Of a stretch of DNA of 64,000 bases, positions 9,776 to 17,850 are shown one piece after another (position 1 is the first letter of the stretch; every line of letters begins with the position of its first letter). Where the stretch lies: assembly GCF_024360925.2 (NCBI RefSeq), contig NZ_CP113517.1, positions 868,001-932,000 of the forward strand. Reading direction: 5' to 3'. Below the pieces are notes generated by a model. That model had not been told where the DNA came from. It worked only from the letters and a program-made list of their open reading frames with translations, and did no database searches. Position numbers and translations under genes: made by a program. The stretch is from Methylomonas rapida (lineage in GTDB: Bacteria > Pseudomonadota > Gammaproteobacteria > Methylococcales > Methylomonadaceae).

Positions 9776-10291
9776 TCATTGCTGATGCTGATGATGCGTG
9801 CCATGTCCACCGACCGCGTGCCGCGCGTGATCGCTGAGCTGGGCATCGAAATAACGGTGGATGGCATTGACTAGCGTGGCATCGTTCGTCGAATATTCGA
9901 TTTCGGCGCCGTTCGGCAGCTCGCGGTAGTCGAATGTCACCTGTTGATGATGGCTGCTCAACTCGGCCAAGCCCGGCATGTCGTCGCCGTGAATCTGCCG
10001 TTGCCGGGAAAAATCGCCCTTTTTGAAACGTTCGCTGATTTGCGACAAATGCTGGCGGATCAAGTGGATTTGCTCGCCATCGCTAGCGTCCTTGGCGATG
10101 ACTTGCTGCAAGCCACCTCGTTCGGTTTTGTTGAATACATGCCGGGTCTTTTCCAGATGAAATGGCATCACATGTTTGCCGCGTTCGGCAACTTCATCCA
10201 GGCGTTGCGGGTTGGCCGGCACCTGGGCATGCGCCGAAACGGTTGTCGCCGACAACAGCAAGGCCCATGCGGTTTTAGGCATAAATTTCAA
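9776..10291 (-). CDS. Uncharacterised exported protein, His-rich C-terminus
   Basis: The 171-residue protein has an N-terminal signal peptide (KTAWALLLSATTVSAHAQ) and a histidine-rich end (HGTHHQHQQ). The rest is soluble, charged and without a motif I recognise; such proteins are sometimes labelled aspartate carbamoyltransferase by similarity, which the size and signal peptide do not support. It lies downstream of the multicopper oxidase on the same strand, between remnants of cydA and cydB. The histidine tail and the oxidase neighbour suggest a periplasmic metal (copper) role, but this is inference. Confidence 0.65.
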   Translation of the reverse strand: MKFMPKTAWALLLSATTVSAHAQVPANPQRLDEVAERGKHVMPFHLEKTRHVFNKTERGGLQQVIAKDASDGEQIHLIRQHLSQISERFKKGDFSRQRQIHGDDMPGLAELSSHHQQVTFDYRELPNGAEIEYSTNDATLVNAIHRYFDAQLSDHARHAVGGHGTHHQHQQ

Positions 10292-10309
10292 GGTTGACTC
10301 TCCGGTTGA

Positions 10310-10545
10310 TCAATGTGCGGCAGCGGGTTGTTGTTCGAAAAAATAGCGTCCGGTATGCAAGCTTCTGGGGCCCAGTTTGACGTATTTCGGCATCAGATAG
10401 AGCTCGATGAGCAATAGCACGGTATAGAACAGGGCAAAGCCGGCGATACTGAACCAGAGTTGATTGCTACTGAGGCTGGAGACGCTCAGGTGGGTCGGCA
10501 ATACGCCGGAAATAGTCCAGGGCTGGCGTCCGTCATGACGGCCTC
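10310..10545 (-). pseudogene. cydA: C-terminal remnant of cytochrome bd oxidase subunit I
   Basis: The minus-strand frame reads GRQPWTISGVLPTHLS, then a hydrophobic helix (FSIAGFALFYTVLLLIELYL), then KLGPRSLHTGRYFFEQQ and a stop. This is the characteristic end of CydA (about 75 residues), including the ubiquinol oxidase GRQPW motif. The other ~440 residues are absent: the frame upstream runs only to 10591 and the multicopper oxidase stop is at 10595. The fragment is therefore a relic. With the cydB/cydX relic 0.7 kb away it implies that a cydABX operon was lost here. Confidence 0.8.
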
Positions 10546-10594
10546 CTCGGGAATAAGGTTTATCGAATGTCATGAACAAACGCCAGCGCACGGA

Positions 10595-12508
10595 TCACTC
10601 GACCAGGAAATCCCGCATCATGCCCATGTCCTCGTGTTCCAGGTTGTGGCAGTGATACATGAACAAGCCTTTGAAATCCTCGAACGGTTTGATCAAGCGA
10701 ACACGTTCGCCCGGCATCACCAACACGGTATCCTTCCAGCCGCCTTCGATGAAACCCTCCTTGACGGTCGCATAATCGGCACTTTCATCATTGCTGATGC
10801 TGCGGCTGAGGATTTGGAAGTATTGGCCGTGCATGTGAATCGGGTGAGCCATTGACATCATCATGCCCATGTCTCCGCCCATCATGCCGCCCATTTTGTG
10901 TCCGCCTTCGCCATCACCATGATTCATGCCTCCCATCATGCCCATGCGATGACCGCCACCCTCGCCATGGTTCATTCCGCCCATCATGCCCATGCCACCC
11001 ATTTTGTGTTCGGACGCTTCGGCGCGATTACCACCATCATGATTCATGCCGCGGCGCATGCCGCCATGTCGCATGTTGTCCTGGCTTTGTGGTTTGCTGT
11101 TTTCGCTCTCATGTTTTTTTTCGCTGCCATGACCACCGCTGCCACCATGAGCATGGAAAATCTCCATCAATTGCACGGTATTAACGGGAATGCGTTCGTT
11201 GGGCAGGATGTCGTTATACGCATAAGGCCGGCCATTCAGCACCATGCGCATCGGCCCTTCGGAAATGCCGATGGGTACCGGTTTGTTCGGGTTGGCGGTA
11301 TCGGCCAGCGTGTAATGCTTAATTGTGGATAATTGGTTGGGCAGGCTTGGGCTATCGCTGACTTGACGGGTCACTTTGACGGTGAAAATCGGGTAATCGC
11401 TGCCGACCGGCAACTTGCTGCCATGCATGCCACCCATGCCCATGCGATGACCGCCACCGCCATGCTGTTGATCATCGCCGCCGTGCCTGCCCGTCATCAT
11501 GCGCTCCGCCATCATCGGCAGCACACCGGAAAATGGCCTGCTGCGCATGACCAATTGCGAACCCACCTTGCGCCCGCTGAAATCAGCCCAGATGTCCAGG
11601 CGCTCGCCGGGCGCCAGCATCACATAAGGTTTGTTGACGGGCGTTTCGAGCAGGCCGCCGTCGGTGCCGATCACGGTGATAGGTGATTTGTCGTCCCAGG
11701 CCAGTTTGTAGATGCGCGCCGTCGAGCCGTTCAATACCCGAAAACGATAAGCCCGGCTGGCCACGTCCAGCTGAAAATCAGGGCGGCCGTTGACCAAGAT
11801 GCGGTCGCCGTAAAAGCCCATCATGCGGTCGTGCATGTGCCGTGCGTAAAGCAACTGGTTGTTGCCGTCGAACAAGCGATCCTGAATCACGATAGGCACT
11901 TCGTATTCGCCGTTTGGCAATTCCAGCTTGCGCTCTTCGGGGTCGTTGACCAGGATGGCGCCGGCCAGACCGTGATAGACCTGTTTGGCGGTGATGTTGT
12001 GCGGATGCGGATGATAGATGTTCATACTGGCACGATTCAGCATCTCGAACTCATAGACGAAGGTTTCGCCCTTGTCGATCGAATAAAGCGGATGTCCGTC
12101 GACGTCGGCAGGCACGTGCAGCCCGTGCCAATGCGTGATCGTGGGTTCGTCGAGCTGGTTGTGCAAGTTGATGCGAATTTTTTGGCCTTTTTCAAAACGC
12201 ATGATGGGGCCAAGATAAGAGCCCGGTATCTCTGTCAGCGTGCTGGCGGGGCCCTTGATCAGCTTGGCGAAATATTGCTGCACCCGGGTTGGTTGTCCGG
12301 ACAGAATCGAGACCTCCGCGGGCTTGCAGAACAGATCGATTTCTACATCGGGATGAAAATTGGGTGAGGCTTTCTTGGGCGGCATTTTTGGCATTTCGCC
12401 CATGCCTTCCATGGCCCGTAGCCAGCCCGGCATGCCTGCGTAGGCGAATAATCCGAAACCGGTTTGCGCGAAAAAACGGCGGCGGGATGGGTTGATGGTA
12501 TGCGTCAT
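10595..12508 (-). CDS. Periplasmic multicopper oxidase with Met/His/Gly-rich insert
   Basis: The 637-residue enzyme starts with a Tat-like signal (SRRRFFAQTGFGLFA) behind the ribosome site GAGGAG. Cupredoxin-type copper ligands appear in order: HWHG, HPHPH, HPIHMHG and HCHNLEHEDMGM. The last is the type 1 site with an axial methionine. Between the second and third cupredoxin domains lies a long insert rich in Met, His and Gly (repeats such as GGMNHG and HRMGMMGG), like copper-binding segments of CueO/PcoA-type oxidases. It probably oxidises Cu(I) or a phenolic or metal substrate for copper tolerance, a common need in copper-dependent methanotrophs. The exported 171-residue protein follows downstream. 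Confidence 0.92.
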   Translation of the reverse strand: MTHTINPSRRRFFAQTGFGLFAYAGMPGWLRAMEGMGEMPKMPPKKASPNFHPDVEIDLFCKPAEVSILSGQPTRVQQYFAKLIKGPASTLTEIPGSYLGPIMRFEKGQKIRINLHNQLDEPTITHWHGLHVPADVDGHPLYSIDKGETFVYEFEMLNRASMNIYHPHPHNITAKQVYHGLAGAILVNDPEERKLELPNGEYEVPIVIQDRLFDGNNQLLYARHMHDRMMGFYGDRILVNGRPDFQLDVASRAYRFRVLNGSTARIYKLAWDDKSPITVIGTDGGLLETPVNKPYVMLAPGERLDIWADFSGRKVGSQLVMRSRPFSGVLPMMAERMMTGRHGGDDQQHGGGGHRMGMGGMHGSKLPVGSDYPIFTVKVTRQVSDSPSLPNQLSTIKHYTLADTANPNKPVPIGISEGPMRMVLNGRPYAYNDILPNERIPVNTVQLMEIFHAHGGSGGHGSEKKHESENSKPQSQDNMRHGGMRRGMNHDGGNRAEASEHKMGGMGMMGGMNHGEGGGHRMGMMGGMNHGDGEGGHKMGGMMGGDMGMMMSMAHPIHMHGQYFQILSRSISNDESADYATVKEGFIEGGWKDTVLVMPGERVRLIKPFEDFKGLFMYHCHNLEHEDMGMMRDFLVE

Positions 12509-12578
12509 GACGTCTCCTCGACCTTATAGGTTCTTGTTTTTAATAATAATTAGTCTCTGCCATATCCCTATCTCGAGT

Positions 12579-13001
12579 TCAACCGTTGTCCGATGGTGGC
12601 TTCAGGATAACCCGGGTGGAAATGGCCAGCAATAAAATTGCCGCCGACACCCATAACATGCTGATGCCCGCTTGGTGATGCGCTTGCACATCAGCAATCA
12701 CCAAACGCGCCAGCGCGGTAATGGCGACATAAATCAGGCAGCGCACCGGCATTACGTTGGTCTTGAAATAAATCCCGACCATCGCGCCGAGTTCCTGATA
12801 AATGAACAGCAATGGAATATCGCCTATCGTGGCGTGGCCTTGCGACATCATGCCGACTATAGGCGAATACCGCTGACCAGACGATGCTGGCGCCAATCAC
12901 GAACAAGGCCAGATAATGAAAGCCTCGATCAGCAGGTTGCCGAAGTCATCCGCCCATAGCTTGGTATGGGTATGCCAAGCTCCAAATTGACGAGGGTGCA
13001 T
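12579..13001 (-). pseudogene. PsiE-family membrane protein gene with two compensating frameshifts
   Basis: The gene would start at the minus-strand ATG ending at 13001 and stop at 12579 (141 codons). Frame 1 gives LWADDFGNLLIEAF and then a stop. The family-like continuation (ALFVIGASIVWSAVFAY) is in a second frame. The protein then returns to the first frame with SQGHATIGD, YQELGAMVGIYFKTN and IYVAITALARLVI. That last segment is typical of phosphate-starvation-inducible PsiE-like proteins. The pattern fits a missing base near 12918 and an extra base near 12860. It could be recent decay or two read errors; the surrounding decay favours a pseudogene. It lies just downstream of the TauE gene. 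Confidence 0.7.
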
Positions 13002-13004
13002 GAT

Positions 13005-13934
13005 TCAGTGTCCGTTCGAGCCGCTTTGCGGCTTCAAAACCACCGCATCGGCTTTGTGTATCCAACTGCCGATGCGCAACAATATCAATACGGTCAACAA
13101 AACCAGTGTAGCCCAGATTTCGCTATGCGCCCGGTCAAACCATGCTTCCGCATCGAGCAACAATTGGGCGGTAAAAGCCTGCGACAGTACATAAAAGCCA
13201 ACGGCCGCCACCATCAGGCCAAACCCACGCCTCAGCCAGTTGGGCTTGATATAGCCAGACAAGAGGGCACCCATGCCGCTACCAATGAGGGCGCCGGTGG
13301 TGACCAAGGCCGTCAACGGTAGATCCAGCGTCGCATGTTGGCTATAGCCACCGAGACCCGCCAGCGCATTCATCACTATGATCAGCAACGAAGTGCCGAT
13401 CGCGCCCTGCATCGGTAACCCCACCAGCAAGGTCAAGGCCGGCACGATCAAAAAGCCGCCGCCTACGCCGACCATGCCGGTCAAGCCACCGACGAAGAAG
13501 CCGTCGAACAGTACGCGTAAATAAGGCACCCGCAAAGGGCAAACCCTGCGCGGGATGCCGGTAGGGCTTGCATCGGTCGATGATTTTCCGCCGCGCAGCA
13601 TCAATAGGCCGGTCGATAAGCTGATCAGGGCAAATAGCGTCATCAGCAAGTCGGAGGTGAAATGAACAGCCAAACGGCCGCCGGCAAAGGCGCCCATCAT
13701 GCCGGACAAGCCGAAAAATACCCCGCTCTTCCAGCATACTGAATGGCGTCTGGCGTGCGGAATCAAAGCCAGCAGGCTGGAAACACCGACCACGACAAAA
13801 GACGTAGTAATCGCGGTTTTGGGATCTACGTGCAGCAGATACACCAACATCGGCACGGTCAAAATCGAGCCGCCACCACCCAGCAAGCCCAACAACAAGC
13901 CAATGATCATCGATAAGCCTAGCGTGAGCAGCAT
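13005..13934 (-). CDS. TauE/SafE-family sulfite/anion exporter
   Basis: The 309-residue protein is strongly hydrophobic with about eight membrane helices and two repeated glycine-rich motifs: LLGLLGGGGSILTVPML near the N-terminus and GGLTGMVGVGGGFLIVPAL in the middle. These are hallmarks of the TauE/SafE (DUF81) family, which exports sulfite, organosulfonates or related anions. It starts 10 bases after the persulfide dioxygenase stop, so the two form an operon. Export of the sulfite made by the dioxygenase is the natural inference. Confidence 0.9.
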   Translation of the reverse strand: MLLTLGLSMIIGLLLGLLGGGGSILTVPMLVYLLHVDPKTAITTSFVVVGVSSLLALIPHARRHSVCWKSGVFFGLSGMMGAFAGGRLAVHFTSDLLMTLFALISLSTGLLMLRGGKSSTDASPTGIPRRVCPLRVPYLRVLFDGFFVGGLTGMVGVGGGFLIVPALTLLVGLPMQGAIGTSLLIIVMNALAGLGGYSQHATLDLPLTALVTTGALIGSGMGALLSGYIKPNWLRRGFGLMVAAVGFYVLSQAFTAQLLLDAEAWFDRAHSEIWATLVLLTVLILLRIGSWIHKADAVVLKPQSGSNGH

Positions 13935-13944
13935 GACGGCATCC

Positions 13945-14640
13945 TTAACCCTGTGCGATCAAGCCGCAGGATTGATTGGCCGGTAAGGCCTTATCGATGA
14001 ACTTGGGATAAGCCAGTTTCAAATCTTGCAGGATGGCGATGAATTCCTCGCGTGATTTTCCGCCGCCCAAGCGCGTGTTTTTGGCCATCTCTTGTTTGAT
14101 CGTGGAAACGGTGTTGCCGTTGTAATCGTGTCCAGGATAAACCAGGGTGTCGGGTGGCAATGTGAACAGCTTGCCGGTGATGCTGTCGTAAAGTTGGCCA
14201 GCGTCGCCTTGTTGAAAATCGGTACGGCCGCTGCCGCCGATCAATAGTGCATCACCGGTGAAGACCCGGTCGGCCATCACATAGCTGACGCAGCCATTGG
14301 TGTGGCCGGGCGTATGCCGGACTTCTAATTCTAGGTCGCCGACTTGCAGTGGTACGCCATCGGTGACCAGGAGGTCCGCGCACATGGCGCCGGCATCTCG
14401 ATGCACGACGCTTTTGCTGCCAAGCTTTTGCCGTAGCAGTCCGGAGCCGGTGATGTGGTCCGCATGAACGTGCGTTTCCAGGGTATAAATCAATTTGAGA
14501 TTCAGGCTATTCAACAGATCGATATAGTCATCCAGTTCCGAGGCGACCGGATCGATTAAAATCGCGCGTTGAGTGCGTTCACAGCCCAGCAAATAGCTAT
14601 AGGTCGATGTTTCGGTTTCGAAAAGTTGCTTGAAAATCAT
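13945..14640 (-). CDS. Persulfide dioxygenase (ETHE1-like, metallo-beta-lactamase fold)
   Basis: The start chosen is the ATG at 14640, preceded by AGGAG; an in-frame start 24 bases upstream is less likely. The 231-residue protein has the metallo-beta-lactamase metal site: ETHVHADH, HTPGHTNG, FTGDALLIGGSGRTDF and YPGHDY. The GRTDFQ segment and the mono-iron ligand set are typical of ETHE1-type persulfide dioxygenases, which oxidise glutathione persulfide to sulfite. A TauE-type exporter follows in the same operon. A sigma-54 promoter candidate lies about 50 bases upstream. Confidence 0.9.
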   Translation of the reverse strand: MIFKQLFETETSTYSYLLGCERTQRAILIDPVASELDDYIDLLNSLNLKLIYTLETHVHADHITGSGLLRQKLGSKSVVHRDAGAMCADLLVTDGVPLQVGDLELEVRHTPGHTNGCVSYVMADRVFTGDALLIGGSGRTDFQQGDAGQLYDSITGKLFTLPPDTLVYPGHDYNGNTVSTIKQEMAKNTRLGGGKSREEFIAILQDLKLAYPKFIDKALPANQSCGLIAQG

Positions 14641-14689
14641 GACTAGGCTCCTGGTTTTAACCAAAATTAGAAAAGTTTGATGTTCTTAT

Positions 14690-14705
14690 ATCAATTCCCG
14701 TGCCA
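14690..14705 (-). promoter_or_regulatory. Sigma-54 (-24/-12) promoter candidate for the persulfide dioxygenase operon
   Basis: Read on the minus strand the site is TGGCACGGGAATTGAT, against the consensus TGGCACG-N4-TTGCW. The -24 block is perfect and the -12 block differs only by GA in place of GC. It sits about 50 bases upstream of the ATG at 14640. Persulfide dioxygenase genes are known sigma-54/FisR targets in other bacteria, which adds weight. Confidence 0.6.
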
Positions 14706-14777
14706 GTTTTTTGGGGCCTTGCCACGCGCTTATGTATTGATTTTGCTGCTTCTTTTTCAAGTGTTTGTTTCTCGGTT

Positions 14778-14831
14778 GTTTCAGGCTGAAGTGTTGAAAC
14801 GATTGTGTTTCATTTGAAGTATTTGTGAAAC
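14778..14831. promoter_or_regulatory. Paired GTTTCA/TGAAAC inverted repeats, possible enhancer sites
   Basis: Two inverted repeats share the same half sites: GTTTCA at 14778 with TGAAAC at 14795, and GTTTCA at 14807 with TGAAAC at 14826. They lie 75-140 bases upstream of the sigma-54 element, the usual place for an enhancer-binding activator. The repeated use of one half site argues against chance. Which protein binds is inference. Confidence 0.45.
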
Positions 14832-15236
14832 ATTTGGTGGCGCTAGCCATGAGTCATTGCAAACGCTGGCTTAATACAATCGACTTTTACCAAGGTTCAA
14901 GCTTTTGGGGTGAGTCGATAGCGGCGCGGTTTGTCGTCCGACGCCAATGGCAAAGCTTTGTTGCGACAGGAGGAGGAAATCGTTTGAGTTGTCCACCGAT
15001 GACATCATCGGTAGGGTTCATGCCTGGCTTTGGGAGGAAGCCGTAAGCTATCGATCAGTCCAAAGCAGGCATTTATCCTAGAAAAATCATTGGGTCCACG
15101 AAATACACAAAACCCGTCCTGAGCAGGGGCGAAGGGATCACGAAAAGTTTCAAACAGTTATCATTTCAAACAGCAGCACCGAACAGGTGAATCGATAAGC
15201 TTCATAACGCTTTTCGTGGTCTGTGGTTTTTTGGGG
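14832..15236. other. Intergenic stretch without a supported gene
   Basis: About 400 bases lie between the enhancer-like repeats and the end of the DUF6513 gene. The only plus-strand frame of any length (14825-15046) has no ribosome site, no motif and a composition unlike neighbouring proteins. I see no terminator, RNA or clear repeat here. Confidence 0.5.
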
Positions 15237-16646
15237 TTATTCGGGATCGTGGTGTTTTTTAAGTGTGCTGCCGGCCGGTTTGAAGGTATGCAGGTCCGCT
15301 TCGGTTTCCATGCCTTGCGCGGCGCAGCCCCAATTCAGTTGCTGATCCTGGGTGAAGCGTTTGCCCAACTGCCAGGCGATCTGCGCCCGCGCCAGTTCCA
15401 CGCCCAGATAAAAGGCATGGCCGCCGTCGGTTTCGACGCCCAGTTTCGGATACAAGTCGAACGGGTCTTGCGCACTATGAAAACCCTCGCGGTTGAACAC
15501 ATGCAAGCCCTCGCTGCTGACCTGGATGCGGTAGCTGGGGTCCTTGATCTCGGCGGCAATGGCCTGGATTTCGTCGAGCCGGTACGGAAACGGGGCGGTG
15601 TCGTGCACGGTCAATAAATCCGCCGATATGTGCTTGGGCAGACTGTTGCTTTGCTTGGCGGCAAACATGATGCGGCGGGCACAGTCGGCTTCCCTGATCG
15701 CGCGGCAGGCATGCTTGCTGACTTCGGTGGCCAGGATATGGTTGATGTTCAATTCCGAGCAAATACCCAGCAGCAAGGCATTCATGCCGCTGGTGTCGGC
15801 GTGGGTCAGTTCGGTCAGATTGCCGACACCCATCATCATTTCGATGTCGGGGTAACGCTGGCGAAACTCAAAATTGCGCACGATGGACTCGGTAAAGCCG
15901 AAATGTATCGGGTCCAGAATCGGATCGACGATGAAGGCCCGGCTCTTGCGCTGCAAGGTTTCAATCGCTTTGTCCAAGGTGCTCAAATCGCCGTGGGCTT
16001 GCGGAATCAGAATCGGCGTGGTCGCCACTTCGTCGGCGATCCACAGGCTTTTCTCGGTCAGGCTCAGCATGTAGTCGGCCCCGGCCTTGCCGCCCGCGAT
16101 CAAGTCTTCATCTTCCAGCGAGTCGATGCTGACCGTGAAGCCTTCCTGTTTCAGGGTACGGATACAGTCGGCCAGATGGGGGAATGGCGTGCCGGGCAGG
16201 CAGCCGATGTCGATGACGTCGGCGCCGTTGGCTTTATAGTAATAGGCGCGCTTTATCACCTCGTCGACGCCAATGTTGGGGGCATCGACGATTTCGGCGA
16301 AGATCTTGGTTTGGTATTGGCTGAGGTCGTAATGATGCGCGCCCTTGCCGAAATACAAAGGCAAGTCTTTGACTTCTTCCGGCCCGCGTTCGACCGGTAC
16401 GCCTAACTGTTGAGAAAGGGCCTCGATGTCACCGCGGCAGCGGCCCGGGATGACGATGCGGCTGGCGCCTTCGGTATCCTTCAGGCGGCGGCCTATCATG
16501 TCGGTGGTCATCAGGGCTGCGACCTTGACCCCCATTTCCTTGACCTTGTAATAAAAATCCGGCTCCATCGCCGCCAGGATCTGTCGCAGTTGTTTTTCGG
16601 CCAGCTTGCCGGTCAAGAACAGGATGCGTTCGGGTTCCGCGTTCAT
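15237..16646 (-). CDS. Dihydropteroate synthase-like protein (DUF6513), H4MPT-linked C1 metabolism
   Basis: The 469-residue protein has a ~110-residue N-terminal DUF6513-type domain (ILFLTGKLAEKQLRQ, IPGRCRGDI). A TIM-barrel resembling dihydropteroate synthase follows, with GADVIDIGCLPG, TVSIDSLEDED and GVGNLTELTHADTSG. Such proteins occur in methylotrophs and archaea that use tetrahydromethanopterin and are thought to act in its biosynthesis. Its first codons overlap the stop of the flavoprotein gene (ATGA), so the two are one transcription unit. This pair is the main sign in the window of a methanotroph or methylotroph. Confidence 0.85.
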   Translation of the reverse strand: MNAEPERILFLTGKLAEKQLRQILAAMEPDFYYKVKEMGVKVAALMTTDMIGRRLKDTEGASRIVIPGRCRGDIEALSQQLGVPVERGPEEVKDLPLYFGKGAHHYDLSQYQTKIFAEIVDAPNIGVDEVIKRAYYYKANGADVIDIGCLPGTPFPHLADCIRTLKQEGFTVSIDSLEDEDLIAGGKAGADYMLSLTEKSLWIADEVATTPILIPQAHGDLSTLDKAIETLQRKSRAFIVDPILDPIHFGFTESIVRNFEFRQRYPDIEMMMGVGNLTELTHADTSGMNALLLGICSELNINHILATEVSKHACRAIREADCARRIMFAAKQSNSLPKHISADLLTVHDTAPFPYRLDEIQAIAAEIKDPSYRIQVSSEGLHVFNREGFHSAQDPFDLYPKLGVETDGGHAFYLGVELARAQIAWQLGKRFTQDQQLNWGCAAQGMETEADLHTFKPAGSTLKKHHDPE

Positions 16647-17182
16647 GACAGCGCTGCCAGGCGGTGTAATACCGAAGTTTTCAATTCGGCTACGCTTTCA
16701 ACGACTTCGGTGAATGGAAAAGTCTTGATTTTGGCGGTGGCTTCCAAGTCGATAGGGCGCGGGTAGACCATGACTTTTTTATTGCCGGGCGCGGTGGTTT
16801 CCATTTCCGGCGCGATGTCGCATGGATACACGATGCTGGGTACCCGGCATTTGCCGGCCTGCGAATACAGGTTGGTGACCAGGGAATCGGCGATGCCGAG
16901 CACGCATTTGGCAATGGTGTTGGATGTGGTCGGCGCCATCACGAAGGTGTGGTAATAGCCCTTGTAAAACAAACCGACAGGTGGCGCCGAGGCGGCCTTG
17001 TCGCGGTAGATCGGCAAGCGGTCCTTGAGGTCGTTGATGTGGATGCCGTACATTTTGAGCACTTCCTCGCCGGCTTGGCTTAAATATAGATCGACGTTGT
17101 CCAGGGTCAGCATGAATGCCAGACATTCTTCGATATAATGCCCCGAGCCGGTGATGGCCCAGGCAAGACGCGGTGATTTCAT
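16643..17182 (-). CDS. Flavoprotein, dihydromethanopterin reductase-like
   Basis: The 179-residue protein belongs to the flavoprotein (DmrB/AfpA-like) family. Its N-terminus (RLAWAITGSGHYIEE) matches the FMN-binding ITGSGH segment, and MAPTTSNTIAKCVLGIADSLVTN is the second family signature. In methylotrophs such proteins reduce dihydromethanopterin to tetrahydromethanopterin. It overlaps the downstream DUF6513 gene by four bases, and the shared pathway fits. The start at 17182 gives the expected length. Confidence 0.83.
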   Translation of the reverse strand: MKSPRLAWAITGSGHYIEECLAFMLTLDNVDLYLSQAGEEVLKMYGIHINDLKDRLPIYRDKAASAPPVGLFYKGYYHTFVMAPTTSNTIAKCVLGIADSLVTNLYSQAGKCRVPSIVYPCDIAPEMETTAPGNKKVMVYPRPIDLEATAKIKTFPFTEVVESVAELKTSVLHRLAALS

Positions 17183-17250
17183 GACGGGTCAAGATAAATA
17201 GGGTAGGGCATTATACCCGAGTGCTTACAACATGCGGCGAGGAGGCGGCG

Positions 17251-17838
17251 ATGGCTTTACAGCAGCTCAAACAAAACGGGATCAGCCCGGAAGACTATCT
17301 GGCCGGGGAATTGGTCAGTGACATCAAGCACGAGTATATCGATGGCGAAGTCTATGCGATGACGGTCACCAGTATCAATCATAACCGGATCATCGGTAAC
17401 CTGTATGCCGGCTTACGGGCACAATTAGTCAACATGCCTTGCGAAGTATTTACCTCCGATATCAAGGTCAAGGCGCAGAATAACTTTTTCTATCCAGACC
17501 TCATCGTCGACTGCGAGCGGAAAAAGGGCGATCAGCACTTTACCGAAACGCCGCTGATCGTCTTCGAAGTCTTGTCGAAAACCACACGCAAGCTCGATCA
17601 AACCTTGAAACGGTTGGCCTATCAAAGTCTGCCGAGCCTACAAGATTATGTGCTGATCGAACAGGATTTCGTCGATGTCGAAGTCTGCCGGCGTAGTAAC
17701 CACTGGCAGCCGGAGCATTATTATCTGGGTGATCAGGTCTATCTGGCGGCGCTGGATTTGTTTTTGCCGGTGCATGAGATTTATGCCAAGGTCGATAATG
17801 ATGATATGTCAAGTTTTTTGCAGTCGGCCTTAGCCTGA
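17251..17838 (+). CDS. Uma2-family putative restriction endonuclease-like protein (DUF820)
   Basis: The start chosen is the ATG at 17251, behind GAGGAGG; an upstream GTG at 17221 lacks such a site. The 195-residue protein has the Uma2/DUF820 pattern: SPEDYLAGE, HEYIDGEVYAM, FYPDLIVDCE and PLIVFEVLSKTTRKLD. These map to a PD-(D/E)xK nuclease fold. The function of this family is unproven; it is abundant in cyanobacteria and sporadic elsewhere. It is 12 bases ahead of the MinD/ParA gene. Confidence 0.85.
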   Translation: MALQQLKQNGISPEDYLAGELVSDIKHEYIDGEVYAMTVTSINHNRIIGNLYAGLRAQLVNMPCEVFTSDIKVKAQNNFFYPDLIVDCERKKGDQHFTETPLIVFEVLSKTTRKLDQTLKRLAYQSLPSLQDYVLIEQDFVDVEVCRRSNHWQPEHYYLGDQVYLAALDLFLPVHEIYAKVDNDDMSSFLQSALA

Positions 17839-17850
17839 CTATCTGAAGGA

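Noticed and set aside
10852..11332. Plus-strand frames rich in Cys, His and Ala across the multicopper oxidase
   Set aside because: They are the reverse of the Met/His/Gly repeats of the oxidase and have no start signals or motifs.
14825..15046. A 73-codon frame in the gap before the DUF6513 gene
   Set aside because: No ribosome site, no recognisable domain, and it begins inside the enhancer-like repeats.
15105..15150. A possible REP copy (CCTGAGCAGGGGCGAAGGG)
   Set aside because: Only a short stretch resembles the 30.3-kb element and no palindrome forms.
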